64,000 nt of DNA from Streptococcus troglodytae (GTDB lineage: Bacteria; Bacillota; Bacilli; Lactobacillales; Streptococcaceae), in NCBI RefSeq assembly GCF_002355215.1, contig NZ_AP014612.1:1674001-1738000 (forward strand). The letters are read 5' to 3'. Made by a program: the position numbers and the translations under genes. Below, in pieces: positions 10,652-21,380 of the stretch. How positions within the stretch are numbered: position 1 is the stretch's first letter; each line of letters begins with the position of its first letter. A model generated the notes under the pieces. That model searched no databases. It worked only from the letters and a program-made list of their open reading frames with translations, and was not told where the DNA came from.

Positions 10652-11263
10652 TCAATCCTCACGATTGATATTAACTCCCATAACAGTCAGGTGACCATTG
10701 CTAATGAGTTTAATGACCAAACGAGCCAATTCTTTTGCAGGCATATCGAAATCAGACTGGATCCACCACATCAAAGTCCCAACAAAAATGCTGGTCAAAT
10801 AAGCAACAATAAAATCTGTTGGTACGGGTTCTCCAGATTCTGTGACATTCAGTTTTGTTAAGAGATGATCATATTTTTGATGCAATAATTGACTGAAATC
10901 GTTTTGAAGAATTTCTTGAGAAATATTTTTTAAAACAATTTTAGCAATAGAGGGATTTTTTTCTAAACTGTGATAATAATGACTTAACAGACTCTCTGCT
11001 TTTTTGACCTTGACCGTATCTTCAGTGGTAACTTGTGCTGCATCAATCATATCGGACAGCTGCTCAATCATTTGTTTTTGAATGCCTTGCTGTAAGGTAT
11101 CCTTATCGGCATAATGAGAATAAAAGGTTGCCCGATTAATCATAGCCTCATCAGCAATATCTTGAATAGTAATTTTTTCATAAGGTTTGTTACTCAGTAA
11201 TTTAACAAAGGCATCAAAAATTAATTTTTCCGTCCGCAAATAACGAATATCAGTAAATTTCAT
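10652..11263 (-). CDS. TetR-family transcriptional regulator
   Basis: About 203 residues from the ATG at 11263, which has AAGGAGG at good spacing; an upstream in-frame start lacks one. N-terminal TetR helix-turn-helix (about residues 10-55: KITIQDIADEAMINRATFYSHYADKDTL). The C-terminal half resembles the TetR_C_7/DhaS-type domain. It is divergent from the giant activase/dehydratase gene, which it may control; inverted octamers GTTGCCTA (11305-11312) and TAGGCAAC (11393-11400) flank the promoter region and are candidate half-sites. Confidence 0.9.
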   Translation of the reverse strand: MKFTDIRYLRTEKLIFDAFVKLLSNKPYEKITIQDIADEAMINRATFYSHYADKDTLQQGIQKQMIEQLSDMIDAAQVTTEDTVKVKKAESLLSHYYHSLEKNPSIAKIVLKNISQEILQNDFSQLLHQKYDHLLTKLNVTESGEPVPTDFIVAYLTSIFVGTLMWWIQSDFDMPAKELARLVIKLISNGHLTVMGVNINRED

Positions 11264-11548
11264 GACATTATCCTCCTTAGATAAACAACAAAACGTCAAT
11301 TACCGTTGCCTAAACAACACAATCACAAAAATTAACGATTGAATTTGATATTTGAAGATTTATAATATCATTATAACAAACGGACTGTTTGATAGGCAAC
11401 AATCTGTTGTATTGCCACTGTCATTCCGTTGATAAAAATGTGACTAGAAGGGAAAACTGCAGGCTGAAATTAGAATTATGTAAGAAGCTCCTTTCTTTAC
11501 AAATCAGTTTAAAATTCTAAGATTTACAGTCAAACTAGGTATTTTTAT

Positions 11549-14500
11549 ATGTATAAAGCTGGTATTGATGTCGGTTCAACAACAGTTAAGGTCGTTGTCT
11601 TTGACCAAGATTATCATTTAATCTTTTCACGTTATGAACGCCATTTTTCAGACGTAAAAGCGGCAACTATCAAGGTAATTCAAGAAGCCATATCTGAAAT
11701 CGGCAATCAGGAGGTCTCCATTGCCATCACTGGTTCTGGAGGAATGGGACTGTCAGATGCGGCTGAAATTCCTTTTGTCCAAGAAGTTATCGCAGCAACT
11801 ACCACTGTGGAAAAATTCATTCCGCAAACAGATGTAGTTATTGAATTGGGCGGTGAAGATGCCAAAATGACCTTCTTTGGGGATGCCCTCGAACAACGCA
11901 TGAACGGAACTTGTGCTGGCGGTACAGGAGCTTTCATTGACCAAATGGCAGAGTTGCTAAAAACAGATGCTAACGGTGTTAATGAATTGGCTAAAGAGTA
12001 TGAAACCATCTATCCGATTGCCAGCCGCTGCGGTGTTTTTGCCAAAACAGATGTCCAACCGCTGATTAATGAAGGAGCCCGTAAGGAAGACATTGCAGCT
12101 TCCATCCTTCAGGCGGTCGTCAATCAAACCATTGCTGGACTAGCTTCTGGTCGTAAGATTACAGGTAATATTGCTTTTTTAGGCGGACCGCTCTTTTTCA
12201 TGAGTGAATTGCGCCAACGCTTCATTGAAACGCTTGATATCAAGTCTGAGAATGTTATTTTCCCAGAAAATCCTCAACTATTTGTTGCTATGGGAGCAGC
12301 CCTTGATGAAAATCAAAGCCAGTTAAAATTATCACAAATTATTGATAACCTAAATAACAATAGTTCTGATTCTCTTGTACCTAAAAGCACTTTAGATGTT
12401 CTCTTTAAGGACCAAGATGAGTTAGATACTTGGCGCCAACGCCACAATGAAGCTAGTGCTCAGTATAAGGACATCTCTACCGCTTCCGGTCCAGTCTTTT
12501 TAGGAATTGATGCTGGTTCCACCACTTCAAAAGTGATTTTGACAGATCCTAATGGCAATATCTTATTTAAACACTATGGCAATAATTTAGGACAGCCTTT
12601 AGAAAATATCATTGCTATCCTCAAGCAAGTTTACCAAGAATTGCCAAGTACTGCTTTCATAGCCAATTCTTGTGTCACTGGTTACGGAGAACACCTTATC
12701 AAGGCTGCTTTACGAGTTGATAATGGCGAAGTTGAAACTGTTGCTCACTTTAAGGCTGCCAATTATTTTAATCCGGGTGTTGATTTTATCTTAGATATTG
12801 GTGGTCAGGATATGAAAGCCATGTCTGTTCAAGATGGGGCGCTCTCTAGCATCCAGCTCAATGAGGCCTGCTCGTCTGGCTGCGGATCTTTTATTGAAAC
12901 CTTTGCTAAATCTCTCAAATATGATGTTAAAGATTTCGCTAAAGTGGCTCTCCTAGCAAAACATCCTGTGGATCTGGGGTCAAAATGCACGGTTTTCATG
13001 AATTCCAAGGTCAAACAGGTACAAAAAGAAGGAGCCACTGTCGCTGACATCTCAGCAGGACTTTCTTATTCTGTTATCAAAAACGCCCTTTACAAGGTTA
13101 TCAAGGTTAAACGGCCAGAAGATTTGGGTCAAAAAATTGTCGTTCAAGGCGGTACTTTTTACAATGAAGCTGTTCTTCGAGCCTTTGAATTGGTCTCAGG
13201 TCGTGAAGTCGTTCGTCCCAATATTGCTGGACTTATGGGAGCTTACGGCTGTGCCCTTATTGCCCAAGAAAAGTATGAAGATCATGCTCAGCCATCCAAA
13301 CTCATGCAATTGGAAGAATTAACAGATTTCAAATCAGAAAAAGAATTCACACGATGCGGTCTTTGTGAAAATAATTGTGCTTTGACCGTTACTATCTTTA
13401 ACGATGGCTCTAAATTTGTGACGGGTAATCGCTGTGAACGCGGTGCCGAAAAAGTCACCAAAATTAAATTTGACCGAAGCAAGCAAAAAGAAAATCTAGT
13501 TGATTATAAATACAAGAAGCTTTTCAAATTCAAGGCCTTATCTAAACGCGATGCCAAACACGGTGTGATGGGAATTCCTCGCGTTCTCAATCTATATGAA
13601 AATTATCCTCTTTGGCACACTATTTTGACTGACCTAGGATTTCGTGTTCAAATTTCACCAAAATCTGATAAAAAACTCTATCAAAAAGGGATCGAAACCA
13701 TTCCAAGTGATACTGTTTGTTACCCTGCTAAAATGGTACACGGTCATATTCAGGCTCTTATTGATAAAAGGTAGATGCCATTTTCTATCCAAGTATCATT
13801 TACGAACAAGTGGAAAATAAGCAAGCACCTAATCATTATAACTGCCCTATTGTCCAAGGTTATCCAGAACTGATTGAAAAAAACATGGATCCAATCCGTA
13901 ATAAAGAAGTCAAATATTTCCATCCCTTTGTTAATTTAGCTGATCACGAAAGTGTTGTCCAAGCACTTGCCAAAACCTTTGCAGATTATAATGATATAAC
14001 GAACGAGCAGATTCACAAAGCCGTTGAACATGGCTATCAAGCTTTAACAGATTTCAAAACTGACTTACAAACCAAAGCAGATGAACTCTTAACACACTTG
14101 GCAATGAACAATGAAAAAGCTATTGTATTGTCAGGTCGACCTTATCATCTTGATCCAGAAATCAATCATGGTATCGCTAATATCATTACTCAGGAAGGTT
14201 TCCATGTGCTGACTGAGGATATGGTATCGGGTCTTGAAGAAGTTGATGGTTTGCGTGTTGTCAATCAATGGGTCTACCATTCTCGACTTTACGCCGCTGC
14301 CAAGGTCGTTTCTAAAAATCCTAATTTGGAACTGGTTCAGCTTAATAGTTTTGGCTGTGGTCTTGATGCTGTCACAACAGATCAAGTTGCAGAAATCATG
14401 CGCGGTCATAACAAACTCTACACCGTTCTTAAGATTGACGAAGGCAGCAATATGGGTGCTATTCGTATCCGTCTGCGCTCGCTTAAGGCAGCTGTAAAAG

Positions 14501-15849
14501 AACGTGACCAAAAAGTCAAAAAGGCTAAGCTTGATCACATTTTCAATCAAGCACCACAATTTCCACAGGAGCTAGAAAATGAAGAAGGCAAACAAAGACC
14601 TATCTTCACCAAGGACATGAAAAAGACCCATACCCTGCTCATGCCAATGCTATCGCCTATTCATCAAAATGGTCTCATTGAAGAAGCCTTTAAGCAATCA
14701 GGTTACAATGTTGTCATATTGCCAGCCATGGATCGCAAGGCGGTTGACGTGGGATTAAAATTTGTCCACAATGATGCCTGCTATCCTGCTATTATCACTA
14801 TTGGTCAATTAGTTGAAGCCCTACAAAGCGGTCAATATGATCTCAACAATACCAGTGTTATGATGACGCAAACTGGCGGCGGTTGTCGAGCAACCAATTA
14901 TATTCCGCTTTTACGCAAAGCTCTTAAGGACGCTGGTTTTCCACAAATTCCTGTCGTCTCTATTTCTATGGGAAATCAAGGAACTGAAGAGACTCCGGGC
15001 TGGAAGCTTAACTATTCTTTTGTCAAACGTCTGCTCATCAGTGTGCTTTACGGCGATCTTTTCGAACGCCTACTTTACCGCGTGCGTCCTTACGAGGCTA
15101 TTAAAGGCTCAGCTAATGCTCTTTATGACAAATGGCTAGAAAGTGCTCGTAAAAATGTCAAATCAGGGTCTTACTTTGAATTTAATCGCAATATGAAACG
15201 TATTATTCGTGACTTTGATAAACTAGAAACGCTTGACTTTGGACAAAAACCACGTGTTGGAGTTGTTGGTGAAATCTTGGTTAAGTATGCTCCAACAGCC
15301 AACAATGACATCGTTGGTATCATTGAAAGAGAGGGGGGCGAAGCTGTCGTTCCAGATTTGATTGGTTTTATGAATTATTCACTGTTTAATCAAATCTGGA
15401 AAGCTGATGAACTCAATATGAGCCAAAAAACGAAACGCTTGGCTAAACTAGGTATTGATGCCATTAACCTCCTTGAAAAGCCAATGAATAAAGCACTTGA
15501 AAAATCGAAGCGTTTTGAAGGCATTGAGTCTATTTATAACATTGCTGATGGTGCTTCCAAGATTATCTCTATTGGTAATCATACAGGTGAGGGTTGGTTC
15601 CTGACTGGTGAAATGATTGAACTGCTTAATAATGATGTTAAAAACATCGTCTGTCTGCAACCATTTGGCTGTTTGCCCAACCATATCGTTGGTAAAGGAA
15701 TGGTAAAAGAACTTCGCAGGCAGTATAAAGGGGCTAATATCGCTCCTATTGACTACGATCCAGGTTCTTCAGAAGTCAATCAACTTAACCGTATTCGTCT
15801 TATGATGACAACTGCTAAGAAAATACAAAAGGCCAAAATCAATGCTTAG
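11549..15849 (+). pseudogene. Acyl-CoA dehydratase activase / 2-hydroxyglutaryl-CoA dehydratase fusion, frameshifted
   Basis: Two ORFs (11549-13774 and 13810-15849) form one gene; adding one A to the run at 13766-13769 joins them into 1433 codons, a known large family. Domains in order: two BadF/BcrA-type ATPase activase modules (GSTTVKVV at residues ~8-15, [21 protein letters not shown] at ~325, SSGCGSFIE), a Cys-rich section ([15 protein letters not shown]) and the 2-hydroxyglutaryl-CoA dehydratase D-component region with more Cys (DACYPA, GGGCRATNYIP). It is expected to bind Fe-S clusters and couple ATP to electron transfer; the substrate in streptococci is unknown. Divergent from a TetR gene. 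The break is probably an undercall. Confidence 0.88.
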
Positions 15850-15908
15850 TTTACAAATAAGTTTAAATGACAAGCTGTTTTTGTCCTAAGGTTTTTATCA
15901 ACCATTAA

Positions 15909-15956
15909 AAAAGGCTAGAATATCGTTCACAAAACGACTTTCAAGCCTTTTCTTTT
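15909..15956 (+). terminator. Terminator between dehydratase and nagA
   Basis: AAAAGGCT and AGCCTTTT arms with additional GAA/TTC pairing and a TCTTTT tail. It lies between convergent genes and may serve both. Confidence 0.6.
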
Positions 15957-15979
15957 CTAGTTGTCTTTTTTACTTACCT

Positions 15980-17131
15980 CTATTGACCTTCATAAACTTT
16001 TGTACCTGCTAAATAAGTTGCTCGTAAGTTCATCTCTTTATCCAACACGATAAAATCTGCCAGATACTCTTCTTTTATTTGGCCGCAAACATCATCTATA
16101 CCAACAGATATAGCTGGAATAAGACTTGCCATCATGATAGCCTTATCTTTAGAGACAAGACCCCAATCAACAACATTTTTGACACCATCTTTCAATTGCA
16201 AAATAGACCCCGCTAAGGCATCATTTGATTTCAATCGGGCAGTGCCATTTTCAACAGTAACAGGATATTCTCCCAACATGTAGTCCCCATCAGGCTGACC
16301 GCCAGCTGCCATACAATCTGTAATCAAAACCACATGATCAGGTCGCTTTTGATGTAGAAGAATGTCACAAGCACGAGGATGCACATGGTAACCATCACAA
16401 ATCAATTCGGCATAAGTATTAGGAATGTCATAAACGGCTCCGACCATGCCCGGTTCACGATGATTGAGCCCTCTCATACCATTATAGGCATGCACCCAAA
16501 CAGAGGCACCAGCTTCAACTGCCTCAACAGCTTCCTCATAGGTCGCATCAGAATGGCCTAAAGCCACAACAACCCCTCGCTTGCATGCATAAGAGATAAA
16601 TTCAGCTGTTCCTTCACGCTCAGGTGCAAGGGCAATCTTCTTTAAGAGTCCCTTGGAACTTGCTAACCACTGATCCAATTCACTCGTTGAGGGATTTCGC
16701 ATATAAGAAGGATTTTGCGCCCCTTTGTACTTTTTAGTGAAATAAGGACCTTCAAAGAAAAGGCCTTGAATGCGAGCACCCGTTTCCTTACCTGCAAAAT
16801 TGGCTGTCGTTTGACAAACTTCATTAAGCGTTTCAAAGGAAGCTGTTAATCCTGTTGGGAAAAAGCTGGTCACACCAGCTGAGAGCAATTCTCGACTCAT
16901 TGTCGCTAAGGATTCTTCTCTATTGTCCATCACATCGGCTCCTGCAAAACCATGAATATGTGTGTCAACAAGTCCAGGCGCAATTTCATATCCTGAATAA
17001 TCAAGCACTTGAGCACCTTCTGGAACAGTGCTCAGCCATTTTCCAAAAGAATCATCAACTAGTTCCAAATAACCACCCAATTTTGTTTCATAAGGATAAT
17101 AAAACTTATCTGCTTTAATGTATATCGTCAC
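15980..17131 (-). CDS. nagA: NagA, N-acetylglucosamine-6-phosphate deacetylase
   Basis: Removes acetate from GlcNAc-6-P, giving GlcN-6-P for NagB and cell-wall synthesis. About 383 residues. GTG start at 17131 is chosen because GGAGGT lies 5 bases upstream; an earlier in-frame ATG lacks one. Amidohydrolase motifs: PGLVDTHIHGFAGADV, FEGPYF, ALGHSDATYEEA, WVHAYNGM and LITDCMAAGG. A NagR-like palindrome lies about 55 bases upstream. Confidence 0.96.
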   Translation of the reverse strand: MTIYIKADKFYYPYETKLGGYLELVDDSFGKWLSTVPEGAQVLDYSGYEIAPGLVDTHIHGFAGADVMDNREESLATMSRELLSAGVTSFFPTGLTASFETLNEVCQTTANFAGKETGARIQGLFFEGPYFTKKYKGAQNPSYMRNPSTSELDQWLASSKGLLKKIALAPEREGTAEFISYACKRGVVVALGHSDATYEEAVEAVEAGASVWVHAYNGMRGLNHREPGMVGAVYDIPNTYAELICDGYHVHPRACDILLHQKRPDHVVLITDCMAAGGQPDGDYMLGEYPVTVENGTARLKSNDALAGSILQLKDGVKNVVDWGLVSKDKAIMMASLIPAISVGIDDVCGQIKEEYLADFIVLDKEMNLRATYLAGTKVYEGQ

Positions 17132-17185
17132 TTTACACCTCCATATTGTTACTTTCATTATACTCTTATTAATAACAGTTGTAAA

Positions 17186-17197
17186 TGGTATATACCA
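17186..17197. promoter_or_regulatory. NagR-like operator (dre-type site)
   Basis: Perfect palindrome TGGTATATACCA, extended by A/T on both sides. The GntR-family NagR/DasR regulators of amino-sugar genes recognise sites of this type. The position upstream of the nagA start fits repression relieved by GlcN-6-P. Confidence 0.7.
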
Positions 17198-17587
17198 AAT
17201 TTCTTTTTTAGGCCATCAGCAAAGCTTCATACCAAGCAAATTAATTTCTGCTCTCTTCAAAAAACTATTGAAGAAGTCGATTATCATAGGCATATTAATA
17301 CCTGTATAATATAGCTTTCCAGCAATAATTTAAAACGATAAGATGTGCTGTCCATTACACCTGCTAATCAATATGATCCTTCTCATGATTAAATAAGGCT
17401 AAAAATTCCATTTTAAAATCCTTAGTTTCTTTTGATGCTGTCTAGCTTCTCATAATCAACAATAAAAAAATCAAGAGAAGTTACTCTTGATTGAGAATGT
17501 AGAAAAAGTTTTCTTTTGAGACTTTCCTTAGTGATACGGACGGTAGTGATGAGGAAACTTTCGTTTCCTTATGTCCCAACCTAAACT

Positions 17588-17819
17588 AAGATACAAAGGG
17601 CGTTAAGCGGACAAGAGCAAAATAGGAAACTAACCGACGACGCTTGCGTCTAGGATATGTTTATCTTTTTGCAGCCGTCCGCAGCCCGTGTTCAGTTAAA
17701 TCAAGATACAAAGGGCGTTAAGCGGATAAAGGCAAAATAGGGCGTACGACGCGGAATCATTAAAATTCTAGGAGGACTCATCTTTTTGCCACAATCCGCA
17801 GCCCGTGTTCAGTTAGAAT
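17588..17819. repeat. Two tandem ~115-bp structured repeat units with covarying stems
   Basis: Both units begin AAGATACAAAGGGCGTTAAG and end CCGCAGCCCGTGTTCAGTTA. Unit 1 pairs GGGC (17598) with GCCC (17684), GCGGAC (17607) with GTCCGC (17677), and GCAAAA (17617) with TTTTGC (17667), with an inner hairpin at 17639-17650. Unit 2 keeps the fold with GCGGAT/ATCCGC and GGCAAAA/TTTTGCC, so changes in one arm are matched in the other. The flanking 17132-18013 stretch has no convincing gene. Confidence 0.75.
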
Positions 17820-17845
17820 TTGATACCATGGTCTCAAATCTTCCG

Positions 17846-17880
17846 AGTGCCTGAAACGTTAAAGTTTCAGGCACTTTTAT
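17846..17880 (+). terminator. Perfect hairpin with T-tail
   Basis: AGTGCCTGAAAC and GTTTCAGGCACT form a perfect 12-bp stem with a 6-base loop, followed by TTTTAT. It closes the structured intergenic region on the plus strand, suggesting that the repeat units are transcribed rightward. Confidence 0.75.
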
Positions 17881-18013
17881 CACGGCGGAAAATTTCGTTT
17901 AGAGCTCGCTTCGCTCGCAAATAAGGAAAATTAAAATTGAAATTGAAATTTGCAGAGCTTAAAAATTTTTTACGCTGAAAAATAGATTTGTCTTCAGTCT
18001 GAAGCAAGAGAAA

Positions 18014-18412
18014 TTACTCTTGATTTTTATGGCGCTCAGATAAGGCCTGATTAATTTTTTGTGTCTTTAAATAAATATCCAATCGGACAAATCCCCAAAT
18101 AATGATATAAATAAGGATGAAATCAATCCAAAATCTAGGTGAAATCAAAATATCACTCCAGCCATTATAAATCATCATGGCAGACACCAGACCAAGAGTC
18201 ACCCAAAAATGAATGATTAGAAGCTTTAAAAAAGAGAAGCGTTCACTTTCAAAAATCAGACTAATAACACCAATACAAGCACTCATGATAAGAATACTGA
18301 CAATATTGCTTTTAGAAACGGGTGACTTTTGAACATTAAAGAGCAGAACAAGCAAGTAGACTAAGCCGCCTGTACGGATTCCTGAAAGTATGCTACTAAC
18401 AATTGTTTTCAT
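18014..18412 (-). CDS. DUF3021 membrane protein
   Basis: 132 residues with four predicted membrane helices, the pattern of DUF3021 proteins. These usually follow a LytTR regulator, as here (13 bases downstream), and in related LytTR pairs the membrane partner inhibits the regulator. Last gene of an ABC-ABC-LytTR-DUF3021 operon. The charged C-terminal tail is cytoplasmic. Confidence 0.85.
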   Translation of the reverse strand: MKTIVSSILSGIRTGGLVYLLVLLFNVQKSPVSKSNIVSILIMSACIGVISLIFESERFSFLKLLIIHFWVTLGLVSAMMIYNGWSDILISPRFWIDFILIYIIIWGFVRLDIYLKTQKINQALSERHKNQE

Positions 18413-18425
18413 CTTTCTTTCCTTT

Positions 18426-18884
18426 CTAAATACCCAGCTGAGTCATTAAATCCTTAACATATTTGCGACTGACGCTTGATTTGATATTGTTGCTCAACTT
18501 TGCCATCATGTTACCCGAAAAACTGTCTGACAGAGATTCCAGATGATCAAGATTAATCAGGGCATGTTTGGAAATTTGAATGAAATTCGTCTTGCTTAAA
18601 CGATTTGAAAAATGAACCAAGGTTTCAGTCGTGGTAAACACCCCAGTTAAAGTATAAATTTTAAGTGTCGTCTGATTTACATCAGCTAAAACAATGTCAT
18701 CTAACTTCAGCATCACAATCTTATCCATACTTTTGATGGGAATGGCATTACTGGATACCATTTGATAATTGTCAATATAATCCAACAAATGTTGAATGGC
18801 AGGCGTTTTTTCTGCTGCCTTGACCAAAACAAGGGGAGTATCAGTTGAGATTTGTGAATCCTCTTCAAATTGACTTTTTACCAC
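18426..18884 (-). CDS. LytTR-family DNA-binding response protein (no receiver domain)
   Basis: 152 residues: a short N-terminal segment and a LytTR DNA-binding domain (about residues 50-150: IPIKSMDKIVMLKLDDIVLAD...YTLTGVFTTTETLVHFSNRLSK, FIQISKHALINLDHLESL). It has no receiver domain, so it is the stand-alone LytTR type controlled by a membrane partner, probably the adjacent DUF3021 protein. Likely to regulate its own ABC-transporter operon. Confidence 0.9.
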   Translation of the reverse strand: MVKSQFEEDSQISTDTPLVLVKAAEKTPAIQHLLDYIDNYQMVSSNAIPIKSMDKIVMLKLDDIVLADVNQTTLKIYTLTGVFTTTETLVHFSNRLSKTNFIQISKHALINLDHLESLSDSFSGNMMAKLSNNIKSSVSRKYVKDLMTQLGI

Positions 18885-18897
18885 CTAATCTTCCTCT

Positions 18898-19755
18898 CTA
18901 AACAGGGGCTCGGTATTTTCGCAAAGCATTCTGCAAACAAAAGATGAGAACACCAGCCACTAAGATACCTATCACTATATAGTAAGTAGTTGTATTTGTC
19001 AATAAACCTTGCCAATTCAAGCGGATGCCCATCATTTTTTCAAAATGCTCTCTAGCACTTGTCTGACTAAAATTATCTTTCAGAGCATCTGACATTAAGG
19101 TTTGTCTAAATAAAGAGGCAATATAGGCACCCGGTGTCCATTTCATAATGGTCTGAGCGGTATCTGGCAAAGCACCGATCGGAACGTAGGTACCTACAAG
19201 GAAACCAGAAGCAGCGCCAAAAATAGTTGCCAATTTTCCAAGATTATCAACGGATTGAATACGATTCACGATCAGAGCATTAATGATGGTTGAAATCAGT
19301 GTATTTAAAATCATAATGAAGATAAGCTGAGGCAAAATGGTCCAAGACAGAGACACCTTGTCCGAAAAATAGAAATAAGTTCCCATAATCGTCAACATAA
19401 TAGCCTGCATGATAAAACCAACAAGAGCAGCGCTGATAATATAACTTAAAGAAAGAGGCCAATAACCCAAGTCTGTAATTAATAAGTCTTGACGGACATG
19501 ACTTTCTTTGTCTTTTGTCCACTGTGAAAGACTGGATAAGGTTGTTGTAATCCCCGTAATAGCCAAGGTTCCACCAATAAGCCATGTATCTAAGAGTTGA
19601 TTGGTATTGTCAATTTGAGACCAAGAAGATTCAATATTATCCTTTAGAAATACTAAATAAAGAATAAAAGAAATCAGAGCACCCAGTAGTGAGAAAATAA
19701 CACCACTGCGATTACGGAAATAGAGCAAACAATTGCGTTTAACCAAAGCTAACAT
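18898..19755 (-). CDS. ABC-2 type transporter permease
   Basis: 285 residues with six predicted membrane helices in the ABC-2 pattern. It begins immediately after the ATPase gene (no gap) and is followed by the LytTR gene after 13 bases. Such drug/lipid-type exporters paired with LytTR regulators commonly act in antimicrobial peptide tolerance or export; the substrate cannot be told from sequence. Confidence 0.9.
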   Translation of the reverse strand: MLALVKRNCLLYFRNRSGVIFSLLGALISFILYLVFLKDNIESSWSQIDNTNQLLDTWLIGGTLAITGITTTLSSLSQWTKDKESHVRQDLLITDLGYWPLSLSYIISAALVGFIMQAIMLTIMGTYFYFSDKVSLSWTILPQLIFIMILNTLISTIINALIVNRIQSVDNLGKLATIFGAASGFLVGTYVPIGALPDTAQTIMKWTPGAYIASLFRQTLMSDALKDNFSQTSAREHFEKMMGIRLNWQGLLTNTTTYYIVIGILVAGVLIFCLQNALRKYRAPV

Positions 19756-20625
19756 TTAACGTACCTCCCGTCCAGTTAAGGCTATAAAAGCATCATCCAT
19801 TGTGCCAGAGCGAAATTCAAAATTATCAATCAAATCACGACAATCATTAATAATATCTAAAGCCGATTGAGCTGTTTCAGGTTTTAAAATGATTTCTCCT
19901 TCATTGACCTTTTCAATCAAGGAATCATCTCTTAGATAATCAAGCAAAGGATCAACATTTCCTGCTTGTAGCTTGAGAATATTTTTAGCATATTTTTTCT
20001 TGATGTGATCAGCTGTTCCCTCAGCAATAATGTGACCGTGATCAACAATATAAACCTGATCAGCACTGTCTGCTTCATCCAGATAATGTGTTGTCAGAAC
20101 AACCGTCATTTTTTGTTTTTCTTGAAGCAAATTCAGCAAGTCCCAAATAGCTTCTCTCGTTTGAATATCAAGACCTGTTGTCGGCTCATCCAAAAAGAGA
20201 ATGTCTGGATTATTTAGCAGAGCACGCGCGATATCAACACGCCGTTTTTGTCCTCCTGACAAACTGCCATACTGTTGATGACTAAAATTGGTCAGACCCA
20301 ATTGTTCAATCAGCTCTTCAACTTTCTCGGGAGCAACTTCTTTATACTGACGGGCACGAATTTGTAAATTTTCCTTAACCGTTAACATTTCATCTAAGAC
20401 ACTGTTTTGGAAAACAACACCGATTTTAATTTCTTGAGCATAATGAACACTCCCTGAATCAGGCTGTAATAACCCAATCAGCATTTGAATGGTAGAGGAT
20501 TTACCAGCACCGTTAGGACCAAGGATAGCCGTAAAACTTCCTTTTGCAATTTCTAAGTTAATATGGTTGACAGCAATATGTTGACCATAAGTTTTAGTCA
20601 GACCTTGTGTTTTTAGTATCATCAT
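19756..20625 (-). CDS. ABC transporter ATP-binding protein (DrrA/CcmA type)
   Basis: 289 residues. Walker A GPNGAGKSS (about 36-44), signature LSGGQKRR, Walker B ILFLDEPTTGLD and the H-loop TTHYLDEAD are present, with a C-terminal accessory region typical of ABC-2 exporter ATPases. First gene of the four-gene cassette. Two adjacent ATG codons could start it. Confidence 0.94.
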   Translation of the reverse strand: MMILKTQGLTKTYGQHIAVNHINLEIAKGSFTAILGPNGAGKSSTIQMLIGLLQPDSGSVHYAQEIKIGVVFQNSVLDEMLTVKENLQIRARQYKEVAPEKVEELIEQLGLTNFSHQQYGSLSGGQKRRVDIARALLNNPDILFLDEPTTGLDIQTREAIWDLLNLLQEKQKMTVVLTTHYLDEADSADQVYIVDHGHIIAEGTADHIKKKYAKNILKLQAGNVDPLLDYLRDDSLIEKVNEGEIILKPETAQSALDIINDCRDLIDNFEFRSGTMDDAFIALTGREVR

Positions 20626-20888
20626 AAATTTCCTTTCTTAAGTTATCTGACCCTAGTCTATCAAAAGCCCAAATAGAAATCTCGACTTTTTAGATAAGAG
20701 GTCAAAATGACTAGATAAGACGTTCTATCAGGAAAACGAAATACTCTCTACTTTGATTCTTTTTGGCAAATCTTGCTAAGCTTGGCTTTCCCTCTGCTTT
20801 CTATTATAATAAGATTGCTAGCGACTTCCTTCGCTTTTTCATTTTTTACAATCAGAAATGGTAAATTTAATGAATTCTTCCAATTGCA

Positions 20889-21380
20889 ATGCTTTTTTCA
20901 GCCCTCGGTGCTTTTTGCCTCGCTTATTCTTCTTTTACCAAAGATAAACAGCACATGCTACTTTGGCAAATCAGCGACTATATTTTTACGATTATTGCTA
21001 ATCTTTTACTGGGTGGCTATACAGGCGCCCTAACCATTAGTGTTTCCATCGTCAGAAATGCACTGATTCTTAAGAAAAAGAATACAAAAGTTATTACCAT
21101 CTGTTTAGTTCTCATTCAGATTGCTTTAGGTACTTATGTGAACAACTTGGGCTTAGTCGGTTACTTGCCCATTATTTCTTCTGTCTCTTACACTTTGACG
21201 ACCTTTTTAACATCCAAATTGCAATTTTTGCGCTGGTTGATTATTGAAAACATGTCTCTCTGGTTCATTTATGACCTAACTATCAAAGCCTACCCTGCTG
21301 TTTGCATGGATATTTTTATCATTCTCTCAACACTGCTGGCTCTCTATAGGCATCAAAAAAAAGCAGGACATTCCTTGTGA
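20889..21380 (+). CDS. YgjV-family inner membrane protein
   Basis: 163 residues, mostly hydrophobic, with about five helices (LGAFCLAYSSFTKDKQHMLLWQISDYIFTI...) matching the YgjV/MtfA-linked small membrane family of unknown function. The start is uncertain: no clear Shine-Dalgarno lies before 20889, and the in-frame sequence extends back only a few codons to a TGA. An upstream indel hiding a longer N-terminus is possible. Confidence 0.7.
   Translation: MLFSALGAFCLAYSSFTKDKQHMLLWQISDYIFTIIANLLLGGYTGALTISVSIVRNALILKKKNTKVITICLVLIQIALGTYVNNLGLVGYLPIISSVSYTLTTFLTSKLQFLRWLIIENMSLWFIYDLTIKAYPAVCMDIFIILSTLLALYRHQKKAGHSL

Noticed and set aside
14131..14559. 142-codon minus-strand ORF inside the dehydratase gene
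   Set aside because: The plus-strand frame is strongly conserved there, and the antisense product resembles nothing known.
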